A DNA stretch of 64,000 nt from Pseudolysinimonas kribbensis (GCF_030161895.1 NZ_BSVB01000001.1:3348001-3412000), one strand, 5' to 3'; shown: positions 19,697 through 35,723, counted from the first letter of the stretch. Notes: generated from the letters alone by a model not told the origin. Numbers and translations: made by a program.

Positions 19697-20916
19697 ATGC
19701 TGCGCTGGTTGACCGCGGGGGAGTCGCACGGCCCCGAGCTCGTCGCGATCCTCGAAGGACTGCCCGCGGGCGTGCCGGTGACGGCCGAGCTCGTGCAGGC
19801 CGACCTGCAGCGGCGCAAGCTCGGCTACGGACGCGGGGCGCGCATGAAGTTCGAGCAGGACGAGCTGCACCTGAGCGGCGGCGTGCGGCACGGGGTCTCG
19901 ATGGGCAGTCCGGTCGCGATCCGGGTGGGCAACACCGAGTGGCCGAAGTGGCAGGACGTCATGTCGCCCGAGCCGGTCGATCCGTCGGTGCTGCAGACCG
20001 CCCGAGGCGCCGCGCTGACCCGCCCGCGACCCGGGCACGCCGACCTCGTCGGCATGCAGAAGTACGGCTTCGACGAGGCCCGACCCGTGCTGGAGCGCGC
20101 GAGCGCCCGGGAGACCGCGGCCCGGGTGGCGCTCGGTGCCGTCGCCAAGAGCTTCCTCGGCGAGCTCGGCATCCGGCTCGTCAGCCACACGCTCGCGATC
20201 GGCCCGGTCGAGGTGCCGGAGGGTGCGGCGCTGCCGACGCCCGACGACGTCGCGGCGCTGGATGCCGATCCGCTGCGCTGCTTCGACGCCGCGACCTCCG
20301 CGCTCATGGTGGCCGAGGTCGACGACGCGCACGACACCGGAGACACCCTCGGCGGTGTCGTGGAGGTGCTCGCCTACGGTGTGCCGCCCGGCCTCGGCGG
20401 GTACGCGCAGTGGGACCGCCGGCTCGACGCCCGCCTGGCCGAGGCGATCATGAGCATCCAGGCGATCAAGGGCGTGGAGGTGGGCGACGGCTTCCGCACC
20501 GCCCGGCGACGCGGATCGCAGGCCCACGACGAACTCGTCGAGCTCGACGGGGTCATCACCCGGCTGAGCGACCGCGCGGGCGGCACCGAGGGCGGCATGT
20601 CGACCGGGACCCTGCTGCGCGTGCGGGCCGGCATGAAGCCGATCGCGACGGTGCCGCACGCCCTGCGCACCGTCGACGTGGCGACCGGGGAGCGGCCCCG
20701 GCGCACCATCAGCGCTCCGACGTCTGCGCGGTGCCGGCGGCCGGAGTGGTCGCCGAGGCGATGGTCGCGCTCGTCGTCGCCGATGCCGTGCTCGAGAAGT
20801 TCGGCGGCGACTCGGTGCCCGAGACGCGACGCAACCTCCGGGCGTACCTCGACTCGATCCCCGAGCTGCTGAAGACCTCCACCGATTCGGCGCCCGAGAC
20901 CGCGGTCGCGGAATGA
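19697..20916 (+). CDS. aroC: Chorismate synthase (frameshifted here)
   Basis: AroC makes chorismate from EPSP using reduced FMN. The protein opens [19 protein letters not shown], the family's N-terminal signature. Further motifs are [20 protein letters not shown] and the signature [10 protein letters not shown] followed by [12 protein letters not shown]. The frame breaks at GGGG 20687-20690; a fifth G gives [20 protein letters not shown] and the C-terminus [17 protein letters not shown]. Repaired length is 406 residues. A ribosome binding site GGGAAGGA precedes the ATG. The stop overlaps the aroK ATG. Confidence 0.94.
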
Positions 20917-21410
20917 GCCCGGCGGTCGTCATCATCGGGCCGATGGGGTCGGGCAAGACCCGGATCGGCAAGCGCGTGGCGCAGCAGCTCGGCGTCGGGT
21001 TCACCGACACCGACGCCCTGGTCGTCGCGGAGCACGGGCCGATCTCCGATCTGTTCGAGACGCACGGCGAGCCGCACTTCCGCGCCCTGGAGCGCGCCGC
21101 GGTGCAGCGAGCGCTCGAGACCGACGGCGTCGTCTCGCTCGGCGGGGGCGCGATCCTCGATCCCGCGACGCGGCACGACCTGGCGGGGCAGCGCGTGGCG
21201 CTGTTCCTGGTGAGCCCCGAGGCCGTGGAGGCGCGGCTCGGCAACGAACGGCGGCCCCTCGTCAAGGACGGGCTCACGTCGTGGACACGCATCCTCGCCG
21301 AGCGCCTGCCGCTGTACGAGAGCCTCGCCGATCTGACGGTCGAGACGTCGTTCCGCCGCGCGTCCGAGGTCGCCGAGGAGGTGGCCGCATGGGCGCGGCA
21401 GAGCGCATGA
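20913..21410 (+). CDS. aroK: Shikimate kinase
   Basis: AroK phosphorylates shikimate at O3. The intact 165-residue protein has the P-loop [19 protein letters not shown] (about residues 9-27). It also has the shikimate-binding aspartates in FTDTDALV, the conserved SLGGGAIL and the lid arginine in NERRPLV. Start ATG 20913 overlaps the aroC stop, and the end overlaps the aroB start, giving tight translational coupling. Confidence 0.95.
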   Translation: MSPAVVIIGPMGSGKTRIGKRVAQQLGVGFTDTDALVVAEHGPISDLFETHGEPHFRALERAAVQRALETDGVVSLGGGAILDPATRHDLAGQRVALFLVSPEAVEARLGNERRPLVKDGLTSWTRILAERLPLYESLADLTVETSFRRASEVAEEVAAWARQSA

Positions 21411-22490
21411 CCGACGACGACCGCGTCACCGCGATCCCGGTCAGCGGCGCCCCCGGCTACTCGGTGTTCGTCGGGCGCGGGATCTGGACCTCGGTCGCCG
21501 AGCATCTCGGGCGGCGCGTGCAGAAGCTGCTCGTCGTGCACCCCGACCCTCGCCGCACGCGCCGAGGAGCTGCGCGAGGCGCTCGGCGGGCGCTACCAGG
21601 TGCTGCTGGCGGAGATCCCGGATGCCGAGGCCGCCAAGCGCGTCGAGGTCGCGGCGTTCTGCTGGCAGATCCTCGGGCAGACCGACTTCACGCGCTCCGA
21701 CGCGATCATCGGCCTGGGTGGCGGCGCCACGACGGACCTCGCCGGCTTCGTCGCGGCGACCTGGTTGCGCGGCGTCGACGTCATCCACATCCCGACCACG
21801 GTGCTCGGCATGGTCGACGCGGCGGTCGGCGGCAAGACGGGCATCAACACGGCCGAGGGCAAGAACCTCGTCGGGGCCTTCTGGGCACCGCGCGCGGTGC
21901 TGTGCGACCTCGACCTGCTCGAGGGACTCGCGAGGAACGAGATCCTCGCCGGGTACGCCGAGGTCGTGAAGGCCGGCTTCATCGGCGCGACCGAGATCCT
22001 CGACATCGTCGAGGCCGACGTGGATGCCGCGACCGACCCGGCGACACCGCAGTTCCGCCGGGCGATCGAGCTCGCGATCGGGCTCAAGGCGCGCGTCGTG
22101 GGCGAGGACTTCACGGAGCAGGGGCTGCGCGAGATCCTGAACTACGGGCACACCCTCGGGCACGCGATCGAGCATGCCGAGCGCTACCAGTGGCGTCACG
22201 GAGCCGCGGTCGGCATCGGCATGGTGTTCGCCGCGGAGCTGTCGCGGCTCACCCGCAACCTCGGCGAGGAGGGCGTGGCACGACACCGCCGCATCCTGGA
22301 GTCGCTCACGCTGCCGACGACGTACCCGGCCGGGCGCTGGCCGATGCTGCTCGCGACGATGAAGCGCGACAAGAAGGCGCGCGGCGCCCTGCTGCGGTTC
22401 ATCGTGCTCGACGACATCGGCCGCCCGACCACGATCTCGGGGCCGGACGAGTCGCTGCTCTACTCGGCGTACCAGGAGCTCGCCGACTGA
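21407..22490 (+). CDS. aroB: 3-dehydroquinate synthase (frameshifted here)
   Basis: AroB converts DAHP to 3-dehydroquinate using NAD and a divalent metal. ATG 21407 overlaps the aroK stop; an in-frame ATG at 21389 is a less likely start. The family segments present are IIGLGGGATTDLAGFVAATW, IPTTVLGMVDAAVGGKTGIN and the metal ligands in ILNYGHTLGHAIEH. The frame breaks at the C-run 21541-21544. The family reads HPPTLAARAEEL here, which needs two more C, so a run of six was reduced to four. Repaired length is 361 residues. Confidence 0.93.
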
Positions 22491-22510
22491 CGCGTGTCGC
22501 CGGCGCCGCC

Positions 22511-22516
22511 TACGGT
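22511..22516 (+). promoter_or_regulatory. Leaderless-type -10 box of the FAD oxidase gene
   Basis: TACGGT lies exactly 6 bases before ATG 22523, giving this gene its own promoter inside the aro cluster. Confidence 0.5.
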
Positions 22517-22522
22517 GTCGGG

Positions 22523-23817
22523 ATGGAGACGCTGCGACAGGACGACGTCGGCTACGACGAGGCGGCGACCTCGTACCACGTGCACGGCACCCCGGTGGAG
22601 GTGCTGCGGCCGGCGGACGCCGGCGAGGTCGCCGAGGCGGTGCGATCGGCGGTGGAACGCGGGCTCGAGGTGGGCGTGCGCGGCGGAGGACACACGCCGT
22701 GGTCCACGAACGACGGCGGCGTCGTGATCGATCTGCTCCGGCTCGACCGGATCGAGGTGGGCGACGACCGGCTCGTCACGGTCGGCGGCGGGGCGGTGTG
22801 GGGCAGCGTCGCGGACGCCCTCGCACCGCACGGGCTCGCCATCAGCTCCGGCGACACGGCGAGCGTCGGCGTCGGCGGGCTGACCGTGGGCGGCGGCATC
22901 GGGTGGCTGGTCCGCGCGACCGGCCTCGCCGTGGATCAGCTGGTGGGCGCGGAGGTCGTCACGGTCGCCGGCGAGATCGTGCGCGCATCGGCGAACGAGC
23001 ACCCCGACCTGTTCTGGGGCATCCGCGGGGGCGGCGGCAACTTCGGCATCGTCACCGAGTTCGTCTTCCGGGCGCGACCGCTGCGGGGCGTCGTGCACGG
23101 GCACCTCGAGTTCGATCCGGCCGAGCTGCGCTCGGTGCTGCGCGCGCTCCGCGACGACCTGCGGCGCGCGCCCGACGAGTGGACCGCGAACCTCCTCACG
23201 CTCCCGTCGTTCGGCCCCGAGATGCCTCCTCCCTGCACGTCGAGGTCGTCTGGGCGGGAGAGGACCTCGACGCCGCCCGTGACGCGTCGAGGGCGCTCCT
23301 GGGGCATCCCGCGCTCCGGGCGGGCGAACTCGCACCGGGCGCCTACCGCGACCTGCTGGCCGGACCGCCGCCCGAGATGCCGGGGCCGCCGCCGACGATG
23401 GTCGACGAGAGCGACCTCGTCGGCCGTCTGGACGACGACGCGATCGAGCGGATCGCGGCGGCGCACGAGAGCCTCGCGCCCGCGGTCATGATGCTCCGCA
23501 CCCTCGGCGGCGCCTACGGCCGGGTCGCGGAGGACGCGACGGCCTTCGCGGGGCGGAGGGCGGAGGCCTTCCTCATCTGCGCGGCCTTCCGGGCGCCGGG
23601 CGCGCCGGCCGAGCAGATCTCCGCGGCTCGCGAGATCTGGGCCCATGCCATGGCGGGCGTCTCGGTGGGCTGCTACGGCAACTTCCACCCGACTCGCGCG
23701 CCTCGCGTCGTCGAGGCGATGTACCCGCCGTCGACGCGGGAGCGACTGCGCGAGGTGAAGCGCAGCTGGGATCCGGACAACGTGTTCCGCGGCAACCACA
23801 ACGTGACGCCCCGGTAG
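22523..23817 (+). CDS. FAD-binding (PCMH-type) oxidoreductase, BBE family (frameshifted here)
   Basis: This is a flavin oxidase of the berberine-bridge/6-hydroxynicotine oxidase group. The FAD domain has the motifs VGVRGGGHTPWSTNDGGVVI, GGAVWGSVADALAPHGLA, VGGLTVGGGIGWLVR and GIRGGGGNFGIVTEFVFR, the last typical of the PCMH fold. The C-terminal BBE element reads YPPSTRERLREVKRSWDPDN, then VFRGNHNV. The frame breaks between about 23215 and 23235. Repaired length is 431 residues. No signal peptide is seen, so it is probably cytoplasmic. It interrupts aroB and aroQ but has no evident link to shikimate. Substrate unknown. Confidence 0.85.
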
Positions 23818-23820
23818 CCT
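23815..23820 (+). promoter_or_regulatory. Leaderless-type -10 box of aroQ
   Basis: TAGCCT overlaps the stop codon of the FAD oxidase gene and lies exactly 6 bases before GTG 23827. Confidence 0.5.
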
Positions 23821-23826
23821 CGGACC

Positions 23827-24276
23827 GTGACCCGCCGCGTGCTCGTACTGAACGGACCGAACCTCGGCCGCCTCGGCAGCCGGGAACCCGACGTCTACGG
23901 CCGCCAGGACCTCTCCGAGCTGCGCACGCGGCTCGCCGAGGTCGCGGCCGCGGATGTCGAGATCGACCTGCGGCAGACCGACGACGAGGCGGAGCTGATC
24001 GGCTGGTTGCACGCGGCCGTCGACGCAGGCGAGCCCGTCATCCTGAACCCCGCGGCGTTCACCCATTACAGCTACGCGCTGCGCGACGCGTGCGCCCTCA
24101 TCACGAAGGCGGGTCTGGCGCTCGTCGAGGTGCACATCTCGAACCCGGCCGCGCGGGAGACGTTCCGGCACACGAGCGTCGTCAGCGCCGTCGCGACCGG
24201 GACCATCGCGGGTTTCGGCTTCGACTCCTACGTGCTCGCCCTGCGGGGGTCGGACTGGCCGACCCGGCCTAGCTAG
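23827..24276 (+). CDS. aroQ: 3-dehydroquinate dehydratase, type II
   Basis: Type II dehydroquinase dehydrates 3-dehydroquinate to 3-dehydroshikimate. The 149-residue protein has the family opening [20 protein letters not shown] and the active-site tyrosine in VYG. The substrate loop is [33 protein letters not shown] holds the catalytic histidine region, and the end is [15 protein letters not shown]. Length and motifs are complete. It starts at GTG 23827 and precedes efp by 11 bases. Confidence 0.95.
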   Translation: MTRRVLVLNGPNLGRLGSREPDVYGRQDLSELRTRLAEVAAADVEIDLRQTDDEAELIGWLHAAVDAGEPVILNPAAFTHYSYALRDACALITKAGLALVEVHISNPAARETFRHTSVVSAVATGTIAGFGFDSYVLALRGSDWPTRPS

Positions 24277-24279
24277 ACT
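24274..24279 (+). promoter_or_regulatory. Candidate leaderless-type -10 box of efp
   Basis: TAGACT overlaps the aroQ stop and lies 8 bases before GTG 24288. The spacing is slightly longer than the usual 6. Confidence 0.35.
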
Positions 24280-24287
24280 CTCCCCTC

Positions 24288-24851
24288 GTGGCTACGACGA
24301 ACGACATCAAGAACGGCTCCGTGCTGAGCATCGACGGGCAGCTCTGGAGCATCGTCGAGTTCCAGCACGTGAAGCCCGGGAAGGGCGGCGCGTTCGTCCG
24401 CACGAAGATGAAGAACGTGCGCAGCGGCAAGGTCGTCGACCGCACGTTCAACGCCGGGACCAAGATCGACTTCGCGACCGTCGACCGGCGCGACTTCCAG
24501 TACCTGTACAAGGACGGCAACGACTTCGTGTTCATGGACACGAGCGACTACGACCAGGTCACCATCCCCGGCGCGATCGTCGGTGACGCCGCGAACTTCA
24601 TGCTCGAGAACCAGACCGTGACGATCGCCACCAACGACGGCGAAGCGCTCTACGTCGAGCTGCCCACCTCCGTCGTGCTCGAGGTCACCTACACGGAGCC
24701 CGGGCTGCAGGGCGATCGGTCGAGCGCCGGCACCAAGCCCGCGACTCTCGAGACCGGATACGAGATCCAGGTGCCGCTGTTCCTCGAGACCGGCACGAGG
24801 GTCAAGGTCGACACCCGCTCGGGCGACTACCTCGGCCGGGTCACCGACTAG
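24288..24851 (+). CDS. efp: Elongation factor P
   Basis: EF-P relieves ribosome stalling at polyproline stretches. The 187-residue protein has the KOW-like domain I with [19 protein letters not shown], in which the lysine after PG is the tip residue. OB domains II and III follow, ending [19 protein letters not shown] and [10 protein letters not shown]. The frame is intact. It starts at GTG 24288 and is followed 6 bases later by nusB, the usual actinobacterial order. Confidence 0.96.
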   Translation: MATTNDIKNGSVLSIDGQLWSIVEFQHVKPGKGGAFVRTKMKNVRSGKVVDRTFNAGTKIDFATVDRRDFQYLYKDGNDFVFMDTSDYDQVTIPGAIVGDAANFMLENQTVTIATNDGEALYVELPTSVVLEVTYTEPGLQGDRSSAGTKPATLETGYEIQVPLFLETGTRVKVDTRSGDYLGRVTD

Positions 24852-24857
24852 CGCCGC

Positions 24858-25295
24858 GTGAGCGCTCGAAGCAAGGCGCGCAAGCGCGCCCTCGACATCC
24901 TCTACGGCGCCGATCTGCGCGACCTGCCGATCGAGCAGCTGCTCGCCGAGGAATCCGCGCGCGCCGCCGCGCGCCCCGAGCGCGGCTCGTCGTGGCCCTA
25001 TGCGCGCGCGATCGTCGAGGGCGTGGCCGAGCACCGCGACGAACTCGATCGCGTCATCGTCGAGAATGCGCACGGCTGGGCCCTGGACCGGATGCCGGTG
25101 CTCGACCGCGCGATCGCGCGGATCGGCGCGTGGGAGATCCTCTACAACGACGAGGTGCCCGACGCGGTCGCGATCGCCGAGTCGGTCGAGTCGGCGACCG
25201 TGCTCAGCACCGACGACTCGGCCGGGTTCCTCAACGGGCTCCTGGGGGCGATCGCCCGCGCGAAGACGGCAGAGACCGGCGGCCCTCGCGACTAG
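24858..25295 (+). CDS. nusB: Transcription antitermination/rRNA maturation factor NusB
   Basis: NusB binds boxA RNA with S10 in rRNA antitermination. The 145-residue all-helical protein opens SARSKARKRALDILYGADLR with the basic RNA-binding helix. It continues with MPVLDRAIARIGAWEILYN and the signature EVPDAVAIAESVESATVLS, then SAGFLNGLLGAIAR. It begins at GTG 24858. The stop TAG at 25293-25295 is interlocked with the stop of the convergent MarR gene through the palindrome CTAG. Confidence 0.95.
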   Translation: MSARSKARKRALDILYGADLRDLPIEQLLAEESARAAARPERGSSWPYARAIVEGVAEHRDELDRVIVENAHGWALDRMPVLDRAIARIGAWEILYNDEVPDAVAIAESVESATVLSTDDSAGFLNGLLGAIARAKTAETGGPRD

Positions 25296-25740
25296 ACGGG
25301 ATCGTCGGTGCCGAGCGTCGCCAGGTGCTCGAGCGCCGGGAGCGCCGTCTGCAGCGCCGCGCGATCCGCGGGGTCGAGCCGCGCGATCAGCCCGGCGAGG
25401 ATGTCGGCACGGGCCGAGCGGGCGCGCAGCACCTCGTGCTCGCCCTCGGCGGTCACCGAGACGAGGATCGAGCGGCGGTCGTCGGGGTTGCCGGTGCGGG
25501 TCACGAGGCCGCGATCCTCGAGGTCGCGCAGGGTGCGCGTCATCGTGGGGGCGCTCACGAATTCGCGCTGCGCCAGGTCGCCCGGCCGGATGGGGCCGAC
25601 CCGGAACACGGTCGCGAGTGCGTTGAGATGGCCCTGGCCGAGTCCCTCGCCGGCGGCGAGCATGCGGCGATTCGCACGGCCGATCGCGAAGGAGAGGGAG
25701 CGCGCCAGGGCGGCGGAGGTTTCGTCGGGGGCGTCGCCAT
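25292..25740 (-). CDS. MarR-family transcriptional regulator (frameshifted here)
   Basis: This is a winged-helix regulator of the MarR type. The clear part reads LNALATVFRVGPIRPGDLAQ, the recognition helix region SAPTMTRTLRDLEDRGLVTR and the wing NPDDRRSILVSVTAEG, then a C-terminal dimer helix. The N-terminus is offset by a break at the plus-strand GGGGG of 25727-25731. Adding one base joins MATPPDETSAALARSLSFAI to the rest, for about 149 residues. The start ATG at 25738-25740 is chosen because a TACGCT box lies 6 bases before it. It is divergent from the pyr operon; ligand and targets are unknown. Confidence 0.85.
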
Positions 25741-25746
25741 GCGCCC

Positions 25747-25752
25747 AGCGTA
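25747..25752 (-). promoter_or_regulatory. Leaderless-type -10 box of the MarR gene
   Basis: On the minus strand TACGCT (25752-25747) lies exactly 6 bases before ATG 25740. It shares the divergent region with the pyrR promoter. Confidence 0.5.
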
Positions 25753-25787
25753 TTGGGCCCTGCCCCGGGAACGCGTGCAGCGGCTGC

Positions 25788-25793
25788 TAGGCT
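25788..25793 (+). promoter_or_regulatory. -10 box of the pyr operon
   Basis: TAGGCT would start transcription near 25800. The leader of about 51 bases then contains the whole PyrR-type hairpin and the ribosome binding site of pyrR. Confidence 0.55.
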
Positions 25794-25810
25794 CGCTCTC
25801 GACCACGACG

Positions 25811-25843
25811 TCCTTTAAGTCCGTCCCGAGAGGCGGGGAAGGA
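25811..25843 (+). promoter_or_regulatory. PyrR-binding RNA hairpin covering the pyrR ribosome binding site
   Basis: The lower stem pairs TCCTT (25811-25815) with AAGGA (25839-25843), and the latter is part of the ribosome binding site GGAAGGAGGT. The upper stem pairs CCGTC (25821-25825) with GGCGG (25832-25836) around the loop CCGAGA. The TTTAAGTCC side bulge and the GAGAGG element match the known PyrR-binding consensus. In mycobacteria, PyrR with UMP or UTP represses translation at such a site. Here stabilising the hairpin would hide the ribosome binding site when pyrimidines are abundant. Confidence 0.75.
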
Positions 25844-25850
25844 GGTCAGG

Positions 25851-28678
<2,828 letters not shown>

Positions 28679-28695
<17 letters not shown>

Positions 28696-29194
28696 CGGCA
28701 TGTTCCTCGACGCCGCGGTCGTGATCGTCGTCCTGGTGCTCGTCTTCACCGGGATGGCGCTCGGCTGGCGCGCGCGCCGCCGCCGGCAGGCCGATGTCGC
28801 GAAACCCGCGGCACCGCCCGCCGAACTCGGCGACGTCGAGCTGCGCGTCGACCTGTTCTACGTCGCGACCACGCCGGCCGACGCCCCGCTGGAGCGCATC
28901 ACCGTGCACGGGCTGGGATTCCGGGGCCGCGCCGAGATCACGGTCGCCGCGGTCGGCATCCGGCTCGACATCGCGGGCGAGCGACCCGCCTTCATCCCCG
29001 CGGTCGACCTCCGTGGCGTGGGACGCGCGACCTGGACCATCGACCGGGCCGTCGGCGGCTCCGGGCTGGTGTTCGTGCGCTGGATGCTGGGAGAGGCCGA
29101 GGTCGACAGCTACCTGCGACCCGACGACCCGGCGGCGCTGGTCGCCGCGATTCAGGACCTGATCCCCACCGACCGGAAGAAGGAGGTCGCGTGA
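28679..29194 (+). CDS. Membrane-anchored hypothetical protein of the actinobacterial pyr operon
   Basis: The 171-residue protein has one N-terminal transmembrane helix ([19 protein letters not shown], about residues 12-30) and a basic stop-transfer sequence. A predicted strand-rich soluble domain then contains [40 protein letters not shown] and [20 protein letters not shown]. Position between pyrC and carA and the topology match a conserved actinobacterial protein (the place of Rv1382 in Mycobacterium tuberculosis). No enzymatic motif is visible. The GTG start overlaps the pyrC 3' end by 17 bases and the stop overlaps carA. Function unknown. Confidence 0.8.
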
Positions 29195-30358
29195 GCGCCA
29201 CCCCGAACGACGGAGCCGTGCTCGTGCTCGAGGACGGCACGCGCTACACCGGACGCGCCTACGGCGCCCGCGGTCGCACACTCGGCGAAGCCGTGTTCGC
29301 GACCGGGATGACGGGCTACCAGGAGACGCTGACCGATCCGAGCTACGCCGGGCAGATCGTCGTGCAGACCGCGCCGCACATCGGCAACACCGGCGTCAAC
29401 GACGAGGACCCCGAGTCACGTCGCATCTGGGTGGCCGGCTACGTGGTGCGCGACCCCTCGCGCATCGTCAGCAACTTCCGGGCGACCCGGTCGCTCGACG
29501 ACGACCTGACCCAGAACGGCATCGTCGGCATCCGCGGCATCGACACCCGTGCCCTCACGCGCCACCTGCGCGACCGGGGGCGATGCGGGCGGGCGTCTTC
29601 TCCGGACCGGATGCCGCGCTCGACGCCGACGCCCACCTGGCGATCGTGCGCGAGGCCCCCGAGATGACCGGCCGCAACCTCTCGGCCGAGGTCTCGGTTC
29701 TCGCCGACACGGTCACACCCGCGCAGGGGGAGCGGATCGGCAACCTCGCCATCCTGGATCTCGGTATCAAGCAGGCGACGGTCGACAATCTCGCGCGCCG
29801 CGGCTTCGAGGTGCACGTGCTGCCGCAGAGCTCGACGCTGCAGGACGTGCTCGCGGTCGATCCGGTCGCGGTCTTCTACTCGAACGGACCGGGCGACCCC
29901 GGTGCGTCCGACGAGCACGTCGCGCTGCTGCGCGGTGTGCTCGACGCGGGCCTGCCGTTCTTCGGCATCTGCTTCGGCAACCAGCTGCTCGGACGGGCGC
30001 TCGGCTTCGGCACCTACAAGCTGCCGTTCGGGCACCGCGGGATCAACCAGCCGGTGCTCGACCGCCTCACCGGCCGGGTCGAGATCACAGCGCACAACCA
30101 CGGCTTCGCGGTCGACGCGCCGCTGGACGGCGCGGTCGAGAGCCCGAACGGCTACGGCCGGGTCGAGGTGAGCCACGTCGACCTCAACGATCAGGTGGTC
30201 GAGGGCTGCGCGCGCTCGACATCCCCGCCTTCTCGGTGCAGTACCACCCGGAGGCCGCGGGCGGACCGCACGACGCCAACTACCTCTTCGACCGGTTCGT
30301 GGACATGGTCGTCGCTCATCAGTCAGGGAATCCTGGCCGGAAGGAGGGCACGGCCTAG
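29191..30358 (+). CDS. carA: Carbamoyl-phosphate synthase small subunit (frameshifted twice here)
   Basis: CarA supplies ammonia from glutamine to CarB. The N-terminal domain reads [20 protein letters not shown] and [17 protein letters not shown]. The glutaminase domain has [10 protein letters not shown], the nucleophile cysteine in [16 protein letters not shown], and the catalytic His/Glu pair in [15 protein letters not shown]. Breaks are at GGGGG 29576-29580 (a sixth G gives [12 protein letters not shown]) and at GGG 30203-30205 (a fourth G gives [18 protein letters not shown]). Repaired length is 389 residues. GTG start overlaps the preceding stop, and carB begins right at the end. Confidence 0.95.
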
Positions 30359-33673
<3,315 letters not shown>

Positions 33674-33677
<4 letters not shown>

Positions 33678-34470
33678 GCTTCCGCGATCGGCTCGGCGCC
33701 GCCATCGCGGCGCACGGGCACCTCTGCGTCGGGATCGACCCGCACGCGGAGCTGCTGCGCTCCTGGGGGCTCGAGGATTCCGCGGCCGGCGCGCGGGAGC
33801 TCGGGCTGCGGGTCGTGGCGGCGACCGCCGGCGTCGCGGGCGTCGTGAAGCCGCAGGCGGCGTTCTTCGAGCGGCACGGCGCTGACGGCGCCGCCGCCCT
33901 GGTCGAGGTGCTCGCGTCGGCACGCGCAGCCGGCCTGTTCGTGCTGGCCGACGCGAAGCGCGGAGACATCGGCTCGACGATGGACGCGTACGCCGAGGGC
34001 TGGCTGACTCCGGGGCGGATCTCGAGGCCGATGCCATGACCGTGTCGCCCTACCTCGGCGTCGGCGCGTTGACCCCCGCCTTCGAGCGGGCGGACGCGGC
34101 CGGCAAGGGGCTGTTCGTGCTCGCCGCCACCTCCAACCCCGAGGCGGCGCCCCTGCAGGGTGCACTCCTGCGGGACGGCCGCAGCGTCGCGCGCGCGGTC
34201 GTCGACGAGGTGCGTGCACGCGGGCACGGCGTCGTGATCGGGGCGACCGGAGCACTCGTCGCTGTCGGGCTGGACCGCGACGACCTGATCGGGATGCCGA
34301 TCCTCGCCCCCGGCCACGGCGCTCAGGGGGCGCGCCTCGTCGACGCGCGCGCCCGCTTCGGTGATGCGGCGGACCTCGTGCTCGCCTCCGCCTCCCGCAG
34401 CATCCTGCGGGCGGGTCCGGACGGGCTCTCCGACGCGATCGCGGCGCATGCGGCGGAGGCGCAGTGGTAG
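33674..34470 (+). CDS. pyrF: Orotidine-5'-phosphate decarboxylase, mycobacterial type (frameshifted here)
   Basis: PyrF converts OMP to UMP, the last step of the pathway. The protein opens [20 protein letters not shown] and has [12 protein letters not shown] and the catalytic [11 protein letters not shown]. After the break it has [18 protein letters not shown] and [14 protein letters not shown], and GHGAQGAR close to the end. The frame breaks at GGGG 34012-34015; a fifth G joins the halves through [12 protein letters not shown]. Repaired length is 265 residues. GTG 33674 overlaps the carB stop, and its own stop overlaps the next GTG. Confidence 0.94.
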
Positions 34471-35403
34471 ACGAGACCCCCGCATCGACCGCCGGGGCGG
34501 CACACCGCCCGAGGTCGACCGCGCCGCCGCATCGCGGGCCGCGATCGCCGCCCGCCGGGCCCGGGCGGCGGTCAAGCACGACGTCGCCATCCGGGCGCGC
34601 CGGGCCATCGACGTCGCCGAGGCCGCGTGGGCGGGCGAGCTCACGGCCCCGGAGGCGGCGATGCGCGTGCGGGAGCTGCTTCTCAGCATCCCGAACGTCG
34701 GCCCGACCAAGACCGATCGGGTCATGGCCGAGCTCGGGATCGCACGCTCCAAGAAGATCGGGGGCTCGGCGTCCGGCAGCGCGATCGGCTGCGCGTCTGG
34801 CTCATCGGCCGCGAGCGGCAGAGCCGCCCGCGCGGGGCCGGCACACCCGACCGCAGCCGGCTCGTCGTGCTCGCCGGTCCGACGGCGGTCGGCAAGGGCA
34901 CGGTGTCGCAGTACATCCGGGCGAACTACCCGGACGTGCTGCTGAGCATCTCCGCGACCACGCGCCCGCCGCGACCGGGCGAGGTCGACGGGCAGCACTA
35001 CTACTTCGTGAGCGACGCCGAGTTCGACCGGATGATCGCCGACCACGAGTTCCTGGAATGGGCGACGGTGCACAACGCCTACCGCTACGGCACGCCGCGA
35101 CCGCCGATCGAGCGTGCGCTGGCGGCCGGTCGCAGCGTGCTGCTGGAGATCGACCTGCAGGGCGCGCGATCCGTGCGAGCGGCTATGCCGGAGGCGCTGC
35201 TGGTGTTCCTGCTGCCGCCCAGCTGGGAGGAGCTCGTGCGCCGACTGGTCGGGCGCGGCACCGAGAGCCCGGTCGAGCAGGCGCGGCGGCTCGAGACCGC
35301 GAAGGTCGAGCTGCAGGCCCAGGATGAGTTCGACGTCAAGGTCGTGAACCGCGACGTCGGCCAAGCGGCGCACGAGGTCGTAGAATTGCTCGAAGTGCCC
35401 TGA
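34464..35403 (+). CDS. gmk: mIHF-guanylate kinase fusion protein (frameshifted twice here)
   Basis: The N-terminal part (about residues 10-105) is an actinobacterial integration host factor, with [20 protein letters not shown] and [17 protein letters not shown]. The C-terminal part (about 125-313) is guanylate kinase, with P-loop [23 protein letters not shown] site [15 protein letters not shown], then [14 protein letters not shown] and [10 protein letters not shown]. No stop separates them: after repair the mIHF end runs through [16 protein letters not shown] into the kinase. Breaks are at GGGG 34494-34497 and GGGGG 34760-34764. Start is GTG 34464 inside the pyrF end. Repaired length is 313 residues. 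Confidence 0.85.
35381..35386 (+). promoter_or_regulatory. Candidate internal -10 box for rpoZ
   Basis: TAGAAT inside the last codons of gmk would start a leader of about 52 bases for rpoZ, which has its own ribosome binding site AAGGAG near 35432. No clear -35 box is seen. Confidence 0.35.
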
Positions 35404-35444
35404 TCGACCTCGACGGGCGCTGACGACCTCGCAAGGAGCATCCC

Positions 35445-35702
35445 ATGGCCGACAAGAACTCCGGCATCATCGACCCGCCGATCGATGAGCTGCTCTCGCG
35501 CGTCGACTCGAAGTACCAGCTGGTCATCTTCGCGTCGAAGCGTGCGCGTCAGATCAACGACTACTACGCCGACCTGCACGAGGGCTCGCTCTTCGACAAC
35601 GTGGGTCCGCTCGTCGACTCGACGATCGACGACAAGCCGCTCTCCGTGGCGCTGCACGAGATCAACGAGGACAAGCTCGTCCTCAAGCCGATCGCCGAGT
35701 AG
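35445..35702 (+). CDS. rpoZ: DNA-directed RNA polymerase subunit omega
   Basis: Omega helps assemble RNA polymerase around beta prime. The 85-residue protein has the family core [37 protein letters not shown] and the tail [20 protein letters not shown]. Frame intact. It lies between gmk and coaBC, the conserved actinobacterial order. Confidence 0.95.
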   Translation: MADKNSGIIDPPIDELLSRVDSKYQLVIFASKRARQINDYYADLHEGSLFDNVGPLVDSTIDDKPLSVALHEINEDKLVLKPIAE

Positions 35703-35723
35703 GACGCGGCGCGCCCCACGGGT

